Below are positions 23,501 through 35,469 of a stretch of DNA of 64,000 bases, in pieces; the first letter of the stretch is position 1, and each line of letters opens with the position of its first letter. Origin of the DNA: Myrica gale (Eukaryota; Streptophyta; Magnoliopsida; Fagales; Myricaceae). Where the stretch lies: contig OZ005615.1 of the NCBI GenBank assembly GCA_963930655.1, positions 15,704,001 to 15,768,000 on the forward strand, written 5' to 3'. A program made the position numbers and the translations under genes. The notes beneath the pieces were generated by a model that was given only the letters and a program-made list of their open reading frames with translations, did no database searches and had not been told where the DNA came from.

Positions 23501-24629
23501 ATTTTTAATGCCTCGATGCTATTACGCCTCCTGCGAATTATAGTAGAGAGGTGGAAATACCGAGTATTGAGGTCCGTCGTAGCCAACCACGTGACTCTGG
23601 ATTTTTGCTTCCAATGCTTTCCTCCATCCTCAAAGCATCCAGAATATCAGCTTGTAGTCGTTGCTCTGCGTCGCAAGACAAATCCGAAGGCACTTGTCGC
23701 TGAATAAACTCCAGTTGATCAGATAGCAATTTGATCTTCGTCTGAACAAAACCGAAAACATCCTTGTTCCACTTTCTAAGCGCTATCTTAGTAGAGTGGA
23801 TACGATGGACCAGCTGAAACGAAGCGGACCCCCCCACCGAGACTCTCCACGCCCTATCCACCACAACTTTACTGGTCTCATCTTGAACCCAGCAACTCTC
23901 AAACCGAAAAGGCTTTGGACCAGCCCCCATTGCTCCACAAGTATCCAGCAGTATTGGAGCATGATCCGAAGCATATCTAGGCAAGTTTTTGATCACCGCA
24001 CGGGGAAATATAGTGGTCCAGCTTCCAGTAGCCAAACCTTTATCGAGTCTTTCGCGTATCTGGTGAAAACCATGCCTGCCATTGCACCAAGTATACTGTG
24101 GACCCGAACTACCCACATCAACAAGACCCTGTCTCATCCTGAAATTGAAAAAGCCATCTGAAGAAGACGAAGCTACTGGCTTGCCCCCCATTTTTCGTGC
24201 TGTCCAGAAATGGCATTAAAAATCCCCCAACACAAGCCAAGGCCCCCCAAAATCCTTCCCCACGTCCGACAATTGTTGCCAAAAAGCATCCTTCTGTTGC
24301 GGATCACAAGGGCTGTGTATGAAGGAGAGGGCCCAGGGATGGGAATTGGGTTCACCGAAAAGAATAATACTAATCAAGTGCTCCTGCCGAGCAACCAAAT
24401 CAAAATCCACTCCTCTTCTCCAACCGAAAATAATCCCCCCACGTAGTCCCACAGCTGGAACCACAATAGAATCAGGAAAACCCAAATTAGATAAAATACC
24501 CGTAGCTTTGGAAATCTTAGTTTCCACTATGCATAGACAATCAGGGCTAGATTGTCTAAGCATTGCCCTTAGAGTTCTGATTGTCGAAGATTGGGCTAAT
24601 CCTCGACAATTCCAGAAAAGCACTCTCAT
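20520..24629 (-). pseudogene. LINE ORF2 (endonuclease, reverse transcriptase, RNase H), broken
   Basis: ORF2 starts at 24629 with MRVLFWNCRGLAQ, the apurinic-like endonuclease start, with CIVETK (24500s) and YASDHAPILLD (near 23950). Reverse transcriptase motifs follow: APGPDGKSTLFFQHYW, FRPINLCTVVYKVIAKIL, AAFVPGRTIHDN, KLDTEKAYDSME, GLRQGDPLSPFLF and the catalytic LLFADDVMIFS. A zf-RVT-like region precedes a C-terminal RNase H (INSDVVIRSNGSYIAISV, GEALAVLEAMNLA, WVSRRCNRLAHLLAKW). At least six interruptions are visible, for example near 24216, 23538, 22864, 22343, 22008 and 21411. The domain order is that of plant L1 elements with an acquired RNase H. Confidence 0.9.
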
Positions 24630-26418
24630 TGAGCACTTGGGGGCATGGGATGACCTGCCTCCTCAGCCTCAGTGATAATCATACCAGTCTCCTCCCGTTG
24701 AGCTCCCGCACTCAATATATCTCTGTTTTTCTGAGTCTTTCGGCACCGCTTCTGCATCTGCATTCCACCTTTTGAGAGCATTGCCTGCTTCTCCCCATGG
24801 ATCCAAGAAGCCAAAGGTTGAGATTCGAAACCTACCAGAGCATCCTTCTCGGAGCTAGCAATCTCTAAATCCTTCGGGTTGATCTGCAAAATACTCATGT
24901 CGTGAGAGATGTTCTTCAATGGACCAGTGGTGATGCCTCCCTCTCTTCGAATGCTAAGACATCCCTGGGCCGAAGATTTTTCTTTTCCCTTCCGGGCCGC
25001 CTGAGACCTAACTTGCATGGGTCCTTTTTGTATACCCTGCAATGGGCGTTTCAGCTGCCGTTGATCTTGGTGAAAAGGCCCCTTCGAAATAGTAGAAGGA
25101 GCCAGCCCATTTGACCGAACTGTAGGACGCAGCCCCCCCGAATCTAAATGTGGGCTTTTAAGGTCCTGTGGATCCCTAGAGTCGCCGAAAACCCGGCCCA
25201 CATGAAAAGATTCAAGAACCTGCACCTTGGATGCCTCGATCATATCCAGACTCTGGCCGGTTTCTCTCCCTATCAGTCGCACAAGATCCAGCTCATGTTC
25301 CAGGGATTCATGCCACGCCTCCTGGACAGATACCTGGCGCTGAAAGCAACTGGTGCCGCCTGTGGACTCGCCCAAGGCTGATATGCCCCTGCCAGGATCC
25401 TCCTTGTCCCCCAAAGCCATCTGATCGCCCGACACCTCCCCCGCTTACACCACTGACATGGTTCGCTCCTTTGTCAAAGACTGACGCATCAACTTTGTCC
25501 TTTCCGAGAGCGCGTGAGGGAACATGCATCTTCTTCCTTTCTACATCCGCAGCTTGCCTCCAATGGAGGTCCTCAGAATAATCATCGTTATCAGCCTTCA
25601 CAACTAGCCGTAATTCTGGTGGAAGTTGGGTAGGATGGGACAACCCTGTAGATTGTTGATGTGGTTGGAAATTTCTCTTGGAAACCACCTTATTTGGCGT
25701 TGTAAAGCGTTTGTAATCCAGAGATGGGGCCACCATTTTGGGACTAAAGGTGGCTGGTTCAACCAAAGTGTTGGGAGTGCATGACAGGCGTTTGACATAT
25801 GTCCCAAAAGTCCACAGTTGTAACAAAAGCCAGTAATTCTTTCATATTGGAATTGGATCCAAGAATCCACTTTGTTCGCCCGAGGAAAAAAGAATCCTGG
25901 ACACAAGGGTTGTAGAATGTTGATCAACACTTTCACACGAATAAATTGAGTGAACCAACTGCCTTAGGAGATCTGAAATCCACCTCCAGAACCTCACCAA
26001 TTCTCCTAGCTGCCCCTTCAGCCATCTCTTTCGTTGCTTTCCCCATAGGAATACCATGGACTTGGACCTACACAGGAAAAGATGAGAAATAAACTTCTTG
26101 TACCGTTTCATCTTGCATTAGAGGTTTGAGTAGAAGGGGGTATCCCTTGATATTCCAAGGGGAGTGATCCAGCACACGTTGTCTGCACCCTGCCGAGGGA
26201 AAAGAGAATATAAATCGATCATTGTCAACCTCTTCCATCTCCAGGTCCTTGATAAAGTTCCAAGCCTGGAAGATAGCCATTCGGACTCCTGCCTTGTTAA
26301 AAGGTTTGTCCGAAAGCAGTTTTCCCACCAAGCACTGTTCGATCTCTATATCATCCTCCGCCGTGAAGTATTCGGATTTACTTTCAACACTCCAACTGGG
26401 GCCGCCCTTTGATGCCAT
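24626..26418 (-). pseudogene. LINE ORF1 (DUF4283 / zinc knuckle nucleic-acid-binding protein), broken
   Basis: It starts at the ATG at 26418 (MASKGGPSW). The N-terminal DUF4283 region carries FIFSFPSAGCRQRVLDHSPW and IKGYPLLLKPL. A CCHC zinc knuckle (CYNCGLLGHMSNAC) follows near 25800-25860 after the sequence WIQFQYERITGF. A long hydrophilic tail runs to 24626. The frame shifts at least three times between 26070 and 25430. The final stop TGA overlaps the ORF2 start as ATGA. ORF1 proteins of plant L1 elements bind element RNA. Confidence 0.85.
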
Positions 26419-27049
26419 AGACACAATAAAGAATAGAGAGATCCCCACCTCGGGACAGGGGAAAGGAAATAAGACAAATCACAAAGGAATAAAGAGCCAA
26501 AGATTAAGAAGGTCCGCACCAACCCAACACAAAAGCCTGAAGCTTCCGAGGTCTCAGTCAACCGTGAAGAAAGTTGACCCCACAAGAGAGCATCAAGAGA
26601 TCAAAACCTCTATAAAGAGCACAACATGCCCAGCAAGGAGTCCACAGCTCCAGCAATCGCCTTGTTCAAGACAGTGACTTGATGATGGCTAAAACCACAA
26701 GTGACGCCGACCCAATCACAAACGGAGACATTGGTTCCCTTCGGCACAGCTTCCTGGGACTGAAGGTATCAGCTGGAGAGACCATGACCATCTTTCATGT
26801 CCCTAGCTCTGGGGGCATCGAAAACCAACCCACGTAAGACGCAGTGGTGGATGTCCATCCACTCATTTTCTTTTGGGTAATTGGTAATTGAGAAGACTAT
26901 CCGGTGGCTCGAAGGGGGGTACCCCAGTGCTGAGAGCGATGAATTTGAGAACAGAATGAATGAGCTTTAGAGCATTTGCAACCTTGATAAGTTCATGGCC
27001 AAGGATAAAGACCACGAAAAGAAGATTGGAAAGAAGGTCGCGGAGTTCG
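26419..27049 (-). other. LINE 5' UTR
   Basis: Sequence between the 17-bp duplication and the ORF1 start. On the opposite strand it has a short ATG-led frame near 26690 (MAKTTSDADPITNGDIGSLR) that I cannot assign. It is treated here as leader, which in L1 elements contains the internal promoter. Confidence 0.5.
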
Positions 27050-27066
27050 TGTTGAAGAAAGAACAC

Positions 27067-27336
27067 ACTTCCTCAAAAAATCACTCTTTTGTCTCCATAC
27101 TCTGAATCTTAAAAACTTCTTCATTTTCTTATATCTTGTAGATTTTTTTTCTCCCATTCCTCATACCATTCGAACTTGTTCCTTTCGTTTTTCTGGTTCC
27201 AGATTCAGTTTTGGTCATTCCATCACTACGCCGAAATTGGACTTTCTCTATCATTCCATTTCTTTCCTATTTCAATTGGTTAGTTGTCATGGTTAGTGAT
27301 TTGGCAAAATAGTAGTTAAAAGTTGTGGTGGTGGTT
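27067..27336. other. Upstream region of the BRCT gene
   Basis: A pyrimidine-rich, non-coding flank between the LINE target duplication and the first ATG of the BRCT gene. It probably held the promoter and 5' UTR of that gene. No certain TATA box was assigned. Confidence 0.4.
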
Positions 27337-28177
27337 ATGGGTAGTGGGGGTGGTGGTGGTAGAGTTGAGGTGGTAAACAGCAAAGGGTGTTCAAGGCTAG
27401 TCCTTGGGCTTTCGTCTCCATTGCCTGCTTTCAGAGCTCCGCAACCGTTTCAACCGATCTCTCCTGCTTCTTCGTCTTTTGGGTCAGAAACCGTGGCTCT
27501 CCGATCAAAGGGTCCCTTTGCCGGCCTTGTTCTCTGTGTCACCGGTCTCTCCAAAGGTATAAAGTTCTTCGTTTCTACTCTGCGTTACGCCCCTTTATCT
27601 TTCTTTTTCTTCCCCAATTTAAATTCCTTATTGTAATTATTTGTCGTTTTGTCCTGTTTTGATAGAAATAGATTTCCACTCAAAACACGTTTGTTCCCCC
27701 CCACCCCCATTTTGTTTAGAGCTTTCGGTTGCTTTTCCGATTAGTATTTCCGTTAATCAATGTGTCAAATTCCGATGCATTGAGTCATGAAAAAAGTCGT
27801 TTCAAGGGAAGTTTTGCAACATTTTCTGAACTAGAAGTCACAGTTTTTATGAAGCTTTTGTAGAGGTAGCCATATTGAATTACAAAGTTTGTGCATCTCG
27901 ATTGTAGATAGTATTCAATTGTTTTGGAAGGAAACGGTCCTTCGTTGTCGTACAATTAGTCTTAATGGTGGCTGTGACGTGGACTCACTGCACATTAATC
28001 ACTTCTTTCATTATCTTCTTCATGGGTTATCAATGATTTCTCATGTGTTATCTAGGAAGCGAATTTGAATTTCTGTGCTTCTTGTTTTGGCAGAAACAAG
28101 TGATGGAAGCGACAGAGAGATTAGGTGGCCAATACAGCCCTAATTTGCATCCCCAGTGTACCCATTTGGTGGTCCAA

Positions 28178-28546
28178 ATATCCTTTAATCTGACTTTCCA
28201 ATTGAATTAAGACATTGTCACTGACGCTGTTCTGCCATCCTGTTTTATTCACATCACACATGAATAATTGCCATGGGTAGTTCTTGGTTTCATGCTTAAG
28301 TCTTATTTGGTTAAATTAAGAGGGAACCTTTTAAAACGGAAAAAAAAACAAAATTCTGCATCCTTCGTCATTGATCTTACTTTATTTTGCACAAACGTTC
28401 TTGTTTTGTACTTGTGGCATGTGTATCAGCTATATTACTGGGAGGGCTCCGCATCACTCCCTGATCCTAGCATGAGTATCTCTCGTATGCGTGTGATTCT
28501 TTTCATTTATATAATGCATGTGTGAACTCCTTAACGCATATTATAG
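28178..28546 (+). other. U12-type (minor spliceosome) intron
   Basis: The donor reads ATATCCTTT immediately after CAA (VVQ), a perfect U12 AT-type 5' splice site. TCCTTAAC at 28528-28535 is a perfect U12 branch-site word, about 12 bases before the AG at 28545-28546. There is no alternative U2 donor at this position. It separates THLVVQ from FGGRKFEHALKHG inside the first BRCT domain. The terminal dinucleotides would be AT-AG, and the resulting phase does not fit the downstream frame, which may reflect decay of the gene. Confidence 0.75.
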
Positions 28547-28917
28547 CTTTGGTGGACGTAAGTTTGAGCATGCTTTGAAGCATGGATCAAAAATGGTCTC
28601 TTTATCGTCACTCTTGGGTGGTTTGTGGATAGTGTCAAGAGGAATGGTAATAGTGAGCTACTTTTTGTCATATTCGTACTAGTTTCAATGACTACATATT
28701 TAGATGTAGGTTGTGTGTGTGTCATGGGAGTTAAAAGTTAGGTAGGTTAGAAAATACTCATGAATTGTACCAATGGATCTCCTTGGAGTGCTGTAACTTT
28801 GTTTGTGTCAAATGAAGGTTGAAAGGTATTGAACGAATATATGATAGAATAACATACTACAATACATTAAGGAGAACAATATTTAATTGTTAGACACCTA
28901 ACTGAATGTTTGTTTGG

Positions 28918-29170
28918 GGCGAAGTTACACTTTGTGCGTCCAAACTGTCACTTATTGCATAATGTTTCCACCTAGCTACCAACCTTCAACATGTTACACG
29001 CTCGAACAATCCGTAAGTTTCAATGGCACAGTCTTAACAGCCTAATCTTGACAGAAGGTCTATATTAAAACCTAGTAGTACTTTGGGGTGAAATTTTTCA
29101 AGGTTGGTAGTTTGTGGGACACATTGCAAAATTTGTGTCAGTTTGGGGTGCAAAGTGCAATTTCCTCTTT
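28918..29170. mobile_element. MITE-like foldback element in intron 3 of the BRCT gene
   Basis: Left-arm words TACACTTTGTGCG, CCAAACTG and CTACCAACCTTCAA pair with the reverse complement of the right arm (GGTGCAAAGTGCAA, CAGTTTGGGG, TTGGTAGTTTG). There is no coding capacity. The ends resemble those of the element at 28-420 (CACTTTGCAC), so they may be distantly related. Confidence 0.7.
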
Positions 29171-32100
29171 TTCCTTTTTTTTAAGAATTTAAATTTCTGT
29201 TAGAAAGTATTGCTATAACTTTGAAGAAAATTTTCACTTAATAAATTAACTCCCAGGTTCTCTTTTCTTGCGGATTTTTGGTGTTCCATAAGGTCGTGTG
29301 TTACTCTCTTTGAATGAAATATAGTCCCATCCTCCCACTATATATTTCGAATTATAAATAAGAGTGGGGATAGAGTGATCTTTCTGAAATATGTTTTTGG
29401 ATGCTCCCAGAAAGAAAGCAATGACATTTATATTGGGGTATATAATTAATATGGAGAAACTGTTGCAAAACTATTTATATGTGCATAACAGACTTGTAGG
29501 TGCTTTCAGGACCTTAAGGTAATTAGATGATTGCAATTGTGCTATTGTCTTATCTATTGCTTACGTACAAGGAGAACCAATTGGAACTGAAACATGTTAG
29601 ATGTACCATTGTCTGCCACACTATAAATTTCATTTATTTGGTTGGTCTTGATCTGCCACCTATCAGATTGATCAGGTGTCAACCCTTTATTGGTATTCGG
29701 TGTTCTACGTTCACTCTTCACATTATCTGAAATCGGGTTTTGGGGCTCTGGTGTTGATTGCTGCTTACCTTGATTAAGGGATGCACATTGTTTTGTATGG
29801 ATTCAGTTAGCTGAAATCCATCAAAATCCTCAAAAATATCAATAAAAGCATCTCTCAAGTTCGGGTTGGTTTGTCCTTGTGCTGTTTTCAAGAATGGTTC
29901 TTCTTCTTTCTGAGTCTGGATCTTGTTGCTTCAGGGTTTCTTAACCAGATCATATGATGCCTGAGAATTTGACTGAGAAAACTGTACGCACTGAGGGATA
30001 TAAGACAAGAACTCTAGTCTTAAATTTGTTTTTTTTTTTCTGGTACAGTGAGGCTGAGTGAATCACTCTACAGTGTTAAGAGTTTTGGAGAAAATGATAT
30101 GCAATTGGATGAGTTGAGTCGAATTGCTGGATTTGCTGGTACGGAAAATACTTGTCTTCCTATTGATACTCATGGAACCAAGAAATTTGACAAGACTGAC
30201 GATGGTTTTCTGGAAGAGAGTTTGATAGAAGTACGGACTCAACTCTTTATGGTCACTCCCTATATGTTGATCCAGACATTTCAGATGAACTGCATAATAA
30301 GGTAAACATGAATATCACTGGGAATGGTCTTCTTTTGGAATTTTGATGCGCAAAGTGCTAGATTTAATGGAGTCTTGCCTGTCATTTCTATATGTTATTA
30401 AATGGGACACTCTGCTTCTGTTGAGCTGGCATCTCTATAGGTGCCTTTAGGAATTTTCTACAATGATTCATATCTTTCACAGGTTGTTGAGGCTGCTGCT
30501 AGAGAAGGTGCCAAACTTGTAGAAAAATGGTTTGTTGGTTGCAGTGCCAGTCATGTGGTTTGTGAAGGGACTTCTGTTCAAAGATATCTTGGCCACTCTA
30601 GCAACCTTGTCACAGTAAGTCCTGCTGCATTGCATTTCTTTTTTGTTTGTGTGGATGAATGTTCTGTATTCTCTGCATTGCATTTTTTCTTTATTTGTGT
30701 GAATGACTGTTATGTATTTTCTATTGCTCAGAATGTTGGAGATTGTCTGCAATGTGAAAAACCTTGGTTATAATTGTTAGGAATTTTTTTAACAAAAAAA
30801 AAGTGGTTATAATTGTTAGGAATTAGGGAGTGCTCTATCTAATTACTTCTATTACAATGTGGTTCCTCTGATATATGGTGTGTCTCAGCCACTGTGGGTT
30901 CTTAAAACAGCAAAGGAGAAATATGTGTAACGGCTTGTTCACATGTCCACGGATTTGGCCAGGCAAATTAGTATGTTGCTTGAAGATTCTCAAAAATGTA
31001 CAGGGAAGGTAAATAGTGGTTCTTTATTTCCAAAATTTGGTAATTACGTTTCTATCATTATATTTGAGATGTATAAATGGAACATTTGTGAATACATTGA
31101 TGCTGTGCTTGATTTAATTTCTTTTCCTTTTCTCTTCCACCCCTCTATTTGATGGGTAAAGGGTGGGGTGAGTTTGGACTGCCTTTTATGTTCAAATCTT
31201 GTCACCAAGGGAAGAAAACAAAGGAAAAGAGCTGTTTAGGAAGTTTTAGCTTTTCTCTTTGTATTTTATAGTAACAATATTGATGGGGCGGGAAATGTCC
31301 TAATAATATTATGGCCCGTCTACTGATGCAACAACATATTGATGTAATATGAGGAATCTTCAATGTGATTGAAAGAACAGGATCTAGCGAGATGAGTCTG
31401 CGAACCTGATACCTAGATATTTGCATTAACAGGACAGTGCCAATTAACTGTAGCACAGATTTCAACTTTCTGAAATTTTCAATTTGGCTGTATTACTGAT
31501 GTATGGAAAAGACTGGCATTCTTTTGCATTTTCAATTTGATATTCTTTGATAACTGTATTGTCGTATTCATTGAATGTACACTGTCCTATATACTTTTCT
31601 TCGTCTTAAACTTTACTGCTGTTTACTCTCGAAATTTTCTAGGAAACAAAGGAGCAAAATGTCCCTGTAGATGATCGGAGTTTTAGTAATAAATCAAGCC
31701 TCACTGAAAGGCAACAGGTTGTGATTTCTGCTAAAATTGCGATTAGAAATCGTCGTGGTATGCAGGTAAAAGAAAAGGTTTAATCATATTCAACTTTTCT
31801 GTTTTGTGATTCACATCAATGCATGATTATTCTGTTGAAGTTATTATTTGAAAAGTGAAGGTCTTATCCGGCCGTTGACAGTAACTCTTTTGCCTGATCT
31901 AAATCAGAAATCTTGGAGTCTATATTAGTTTACTGGAGCATGTATAAAATTCTAGCGTCTAGGAAATTACAGTTTAGAAATCTAAGCAGGCTGACCTGAG
32001 GAACTGAATTGCTAGATGTTGAAGCTATCCAGTCGGGGCTATTCTTCTTTGATTTCTCGCTCTTTCTTCACTGGCATAATGGTGAGAGAGCATACTAGAA

Positions 32101-33918
32101 GTTTGATAATGATTGGTCAGACTTTCTCAGATTGTCTTAGGGATGGATGTAACTACTTATAAACTGGCTGAAGGGTGGCAGTTGACTTTATGACAAAGGA
32201 ACGTGTTTGGCTAATTGACATTCTACGATCAGTTACACCTGCAAGATCCCCATTCTTCTTTTTTATTTGATTTTTCTTTTTTAAATAATTTGGTAGCATC
32301 TGAAGAAAGGAAGGTCTCTGCACAGCTGTTTTGCCTTCCACTTAAGTGAGCAAATGCAGGAGATGTCCGCAGTCTCCTGCAAGCTTGAATATTTCTTCTG
32401 TGTGAGTGTGTGATTAAGCAATGTGGAGATGTTCATCTGGCTTAATATTGAGGATTAATCCATTAGTTTGTTGTGCTGACAGACTTGTCAAACCCCTATA
32501 CGGCCAATAACCCCAACATGCCTCTTGGATTCAATCTGCTGGTCCATATCCGAGCGAACTTCCACTGCCTCTATTTACACAGACTCCTTTTGTGTTGATG
32601 ATGCCAGTGAACATCACTCGTCCATGTTCCTAGATGCCAAAATGGATGGCAAGGATTCGGAAGCTTCATTTGCAAACCTAACCCGGCCACTTACAGAAAG
32701 GTTGTTGATTTCTCTATCTTGCTGCTAATATAAAGATTCTTCTTTGCTGATAGGTTTGATAGATCAATGGATTTGACCTTCCATTCCATGTCACTGAAGA
32801 TATTGGATCTGGAGGGATAGGAACCTTAATATCTTTCTATATACCATTTCTATGTCCTGTGGATGTATAAATTATGACCCAATTCAACATAAAATTTAAA
32901 TGTTCTTCCCATGAGGTCAACTATATGAACTCCGACTCCAATGCACTATTATTTTTTTTTATTCTTATATATCCCTATTATGCTCTGCTTTCTGTCATGG
33001 GTATAATTTTTATCCTTAATGATGTGTTATCTGACTGTGTTTACTTGACTGTGGCCTATTTGCAGTGAGAAGTCCGAGTTGATATTTAAAAGCCAATTTC
33101 TTACCATACTCTTTCTTGTTGACCGTTTTTCTGAGATGGGGCCTTCTTCAAGAACATTTGTCAGTGATAATGGCTTTACATGTTTGCAGGTGTTGGATCA
33201 TATCTATGCATTTTACCAGGTAAGACTTGTTGATGTTTCCTTGGTGGACTATTATGGGTCCAGCCTTGTAATAATTTCTCAAGTTTTAAGTACTGACCAA
33301 TTTAACTTTCTTCTGGTGATGAGAACTGGTTCAACGTTCTATCCTATATCGTTGGTAGCCATATCCGGTTGCAATACCAAATTTACTAGATATAATTTAT
33401 CAGAAGGAAATATATTAATGCTTGAACCAGAAGGCAACATCTATTGTTGGTCTAGAAGTACTACAAGGAGATACAAACTTTTTTTCTTCTCGACAATTGT
33501 GTTTTTGTTTTCTTCTAAAATAACCATTTTTATTTTTGTTTTCCCCTAAAATAACCATTGTGACGTATGTTCTGTTGCTGAGTCAGGAACAAATCACTCT
33601 TCAAGTGGTTAATGAAACCAGTTGGGTGTTGCTTTAATCAGACAGTTGAGATAATTAATATCCTACGGAGCTTACGTGTCTATTTTTGCTCTTGGGCAGG
33701 AGAACATGTCAGTTCACGAAGTAGAGGCTGCCATTCACACGGATTCAAGGCATGCAGATTGGCTTCGGTCAGTGTACTGTTGTAGAGAAACTGCCGGGCA
33801 TGGTTTTGTGGTTTTTAAAAGGATTGACTTCCTAGGGAGTCGCAAGAGTTTTGAAATGTTAAAGCGCGTTAGCGGGGATAACAACAGTAATGTCTACGAG
33901 CTGTTGATCTGGGCATGA

Positions 33919-35162
33919 TATTACCTTATGTGGTGGATCCTTTCTCGAGTCTGGCGGCAAGTACTAGTTAGAGATCTCTGCTTAAAGAGAGATGCATCGA
34001 ACCTTTACTTCAACATCCGAAGAAGAATGGTGAAGTTTTATGGGTGAAATGGTTAATCGTCACGCTCAAAACCTATAATTTATAGTATTCACCGCCTACT
34101 ACCCAAATGAAAGTGTGTTCGTGGAACAGGTTTAAATTACAGATCGCTTGTACATTGGAGGCATCTATGTTTTGTTTTCGGCAAGTACATTGTATATATA
34201 TATATATATATATTTGATGATTGAGGTTTTCCAATCTGTATTAGCTTCAACTTTTGATGGTATTGTAGACTTGTTATTTGACCTTTGTTGCAATTATTGA
34301 AGATTTGTCTATGCCCTATTATGGCATAAGGTGGGGTGCGTTAATGTACGACTGTTATGACATCTCTTTTGATCTCAGTTGAAAATGCACGTATTTGCAT
34401 ATATCAAGACAGAGTTACGTAGAACGTAGGGCGTTTTGATTGCAAGCTCAATGTTTTCCCAATCTAAAACTCTTCTCGAGAGTATAGGGGGGCTGAAAGA
34501 TCATTTAGAATTCGTTTTCGTAGCAATACGACCATTGAAGGGAGGGAGGTAATTGATTTATCCTCAAACAAGGAGAAAAAATGAAAGGGAAAATGCTAGC
34601 ACCACCTGCTCTTTTTAGCTCCTGAATTTTTCAAAAAGAAATAACAGGACAAAGAGACAACCTGTTTGAAATATGCTCTCAAAACCAGTTATTAGAATAA
34701 TTATGAGATAATTATTTCTTTTTATCTTCACATATATTTATTAATAATTGGATATAATGTTGTAACATGAGATGTTACACAGTTATATATTGTTAAGTGA
34801 AATTGTAGAAAAGTCATGCCGATGATTAATGAATCAAAAGGCGGGGAATATGACTTTTCAGTTCCTTTGTTCACTTGATCGTTGTTCTAGACCGATCTAC
34901 ATATTTATGTACAAATAGGTTTACACTCATTATGCATCTATTAAAATAAGATAATAGACTCCATCATTGAGGCAGTGACCTTAAACAGACGAGGGAGTGC
35001 ACTGTAAGAGTAAATGCACTGAACGAGATCACATATGAATACCTTCTGAAAGTGATCACTGATGTAGAGAAGGTATTCAACACAATTAGTTTATTATATC
35101 CTTAGGCCTGAAAGGTTTATGCATGTCTGTTTGTTATGTACTTGTACTTTGACCGAGTCATT
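33919..35162. other. 3' flank of the BRCT gene and intergenic DNA
   Basis: No gene was recognised. A TA dinucleotide run lies at 34192-34212, then AT-rich sequence. The first few hundred bases are probably the old 3' UTR. Confidence 0.5.
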
Positions 35163-35469
35163 TGGTGATAAATGAGCTTGTATAAATGCTCAACAATGAA
35201 TCCATCAGTCTCTTTGTGAGACAGTATATTCAATATATCTGCATAGAGTTGGACTCGAAAATAAATCAGTGGCAAGTGGACTTTTGCGAAAATGTTTTCG
35301 AAATTAATATATATTATATATTTATTTGTGAAATTGTTTTAGAAACTATTTGAGAGTCCAACGAGTTACATATTGTGAATTAAGAATTATATGAGCTAGG
35401 GACTTAATCAGTGGTATTATTCCAGTCCTATTAGCTCATGTGGAATATAGTATGGTGGAAGGATAAATA
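35163..35469 (+). repeat. Dispersed repeat, copy A (LTR-like)
   Basis: About 307 bp similar to the reverse complement of 54312-54626. Shared words include GAGAGTCCAACGAGTTACA, TTATTTGTGAAATT, TCCTATTAGCT and GGAAGGATAAATA. The sequence after it (to about 35900), with a CTCTC-rich stretch and TGCGCGATCCTTACACCACC, resembles the end of copia-type LTRs. No matching second LTR was found nearby. Confidence 0.65.

Larger units (their letters stand above)
20493..27049 (-). mobile_element. Full-length L1-type LINE with RNase H domain, broken
   Basis: This minus-strand non-LTR retrotransposon of about 6.56 kb is bounded by a perfect 17-bp target duplication, TGTTGAAGAAAGAACAC, at 20476-20492 and 27050-27066. 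The 3' end shows as a short T run (20493-20501), the remaining poly(A) tail. It has a roughly 630-bp 5' UTR, ORF1 (DUF4283 and CCHC knuckle) and ORF2 (endonuclease, reverse transcriptase, zinc-binding region, RNase H). Both ORFs are broken by frameshifts and stops, so the copy is dead. The perfect duplication and complete length suggest an insertion of moderate age. Confidence 0.95.
27337..33918 (+). pseudogene. BRCT-domain DNA-repair-type protein gene, ten exons, apparently decayed
   Basis: Exons: 27337-27556, 28094-28177, 28547-28646, 30049-30301, 30483-30614, 30889-31008, 31643-31765, 32483-32700, 33066-33219, 33700-33918, nearly all with GT/AG borders. First BRCT: GPFAGLVLCVTGLSK, then QVMEATERLGGQYSPNLHPQ and VTLGWFVDSVKRN. 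Second BRCT: YVDPDISDELHNK, VVEAAAREGAKLVEKWFVG, LVT and PLWVLKTAKEK. The C-terminal half (exons 7-10) is clean and ends YELLIWA. It resembles plant BRCT proteins of the At4g03130 kind (from memory). Lesions: the exon 1/2 junction is out of phase, consistent with a few lost bases; one A appears missing near 28592; the frame shifts near 30233; exon 6 has TAA where YV(Q)RLVH is expected (30928-30930). Introns are kept, so it is unprocessed. Assembly errors are an alternative. Confidence 0.8.

Noticed and set aside
26690-26850. Plus-strand ATG-led frame (MAKTTSDADPITNGDIGSLR) opposite the LINE leader
   Set aside because: Short, no family recognised, and it lies inside the 5' region of a LINE defined by a perfect target duplication.
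26884-27066. Plus-strand peptide-like stretch (SAESDEFENRMNEL, KDHEKKIGKKVAEF) reminiscent of a chaperone tail
   Set aside because: Too short, contains a stop, and it crosses the LINE border.
34192-34212. TA dinucleotide run
   Set aside because: Ordinary microsatellite in the 3' flank of the BRCT pseudogene.
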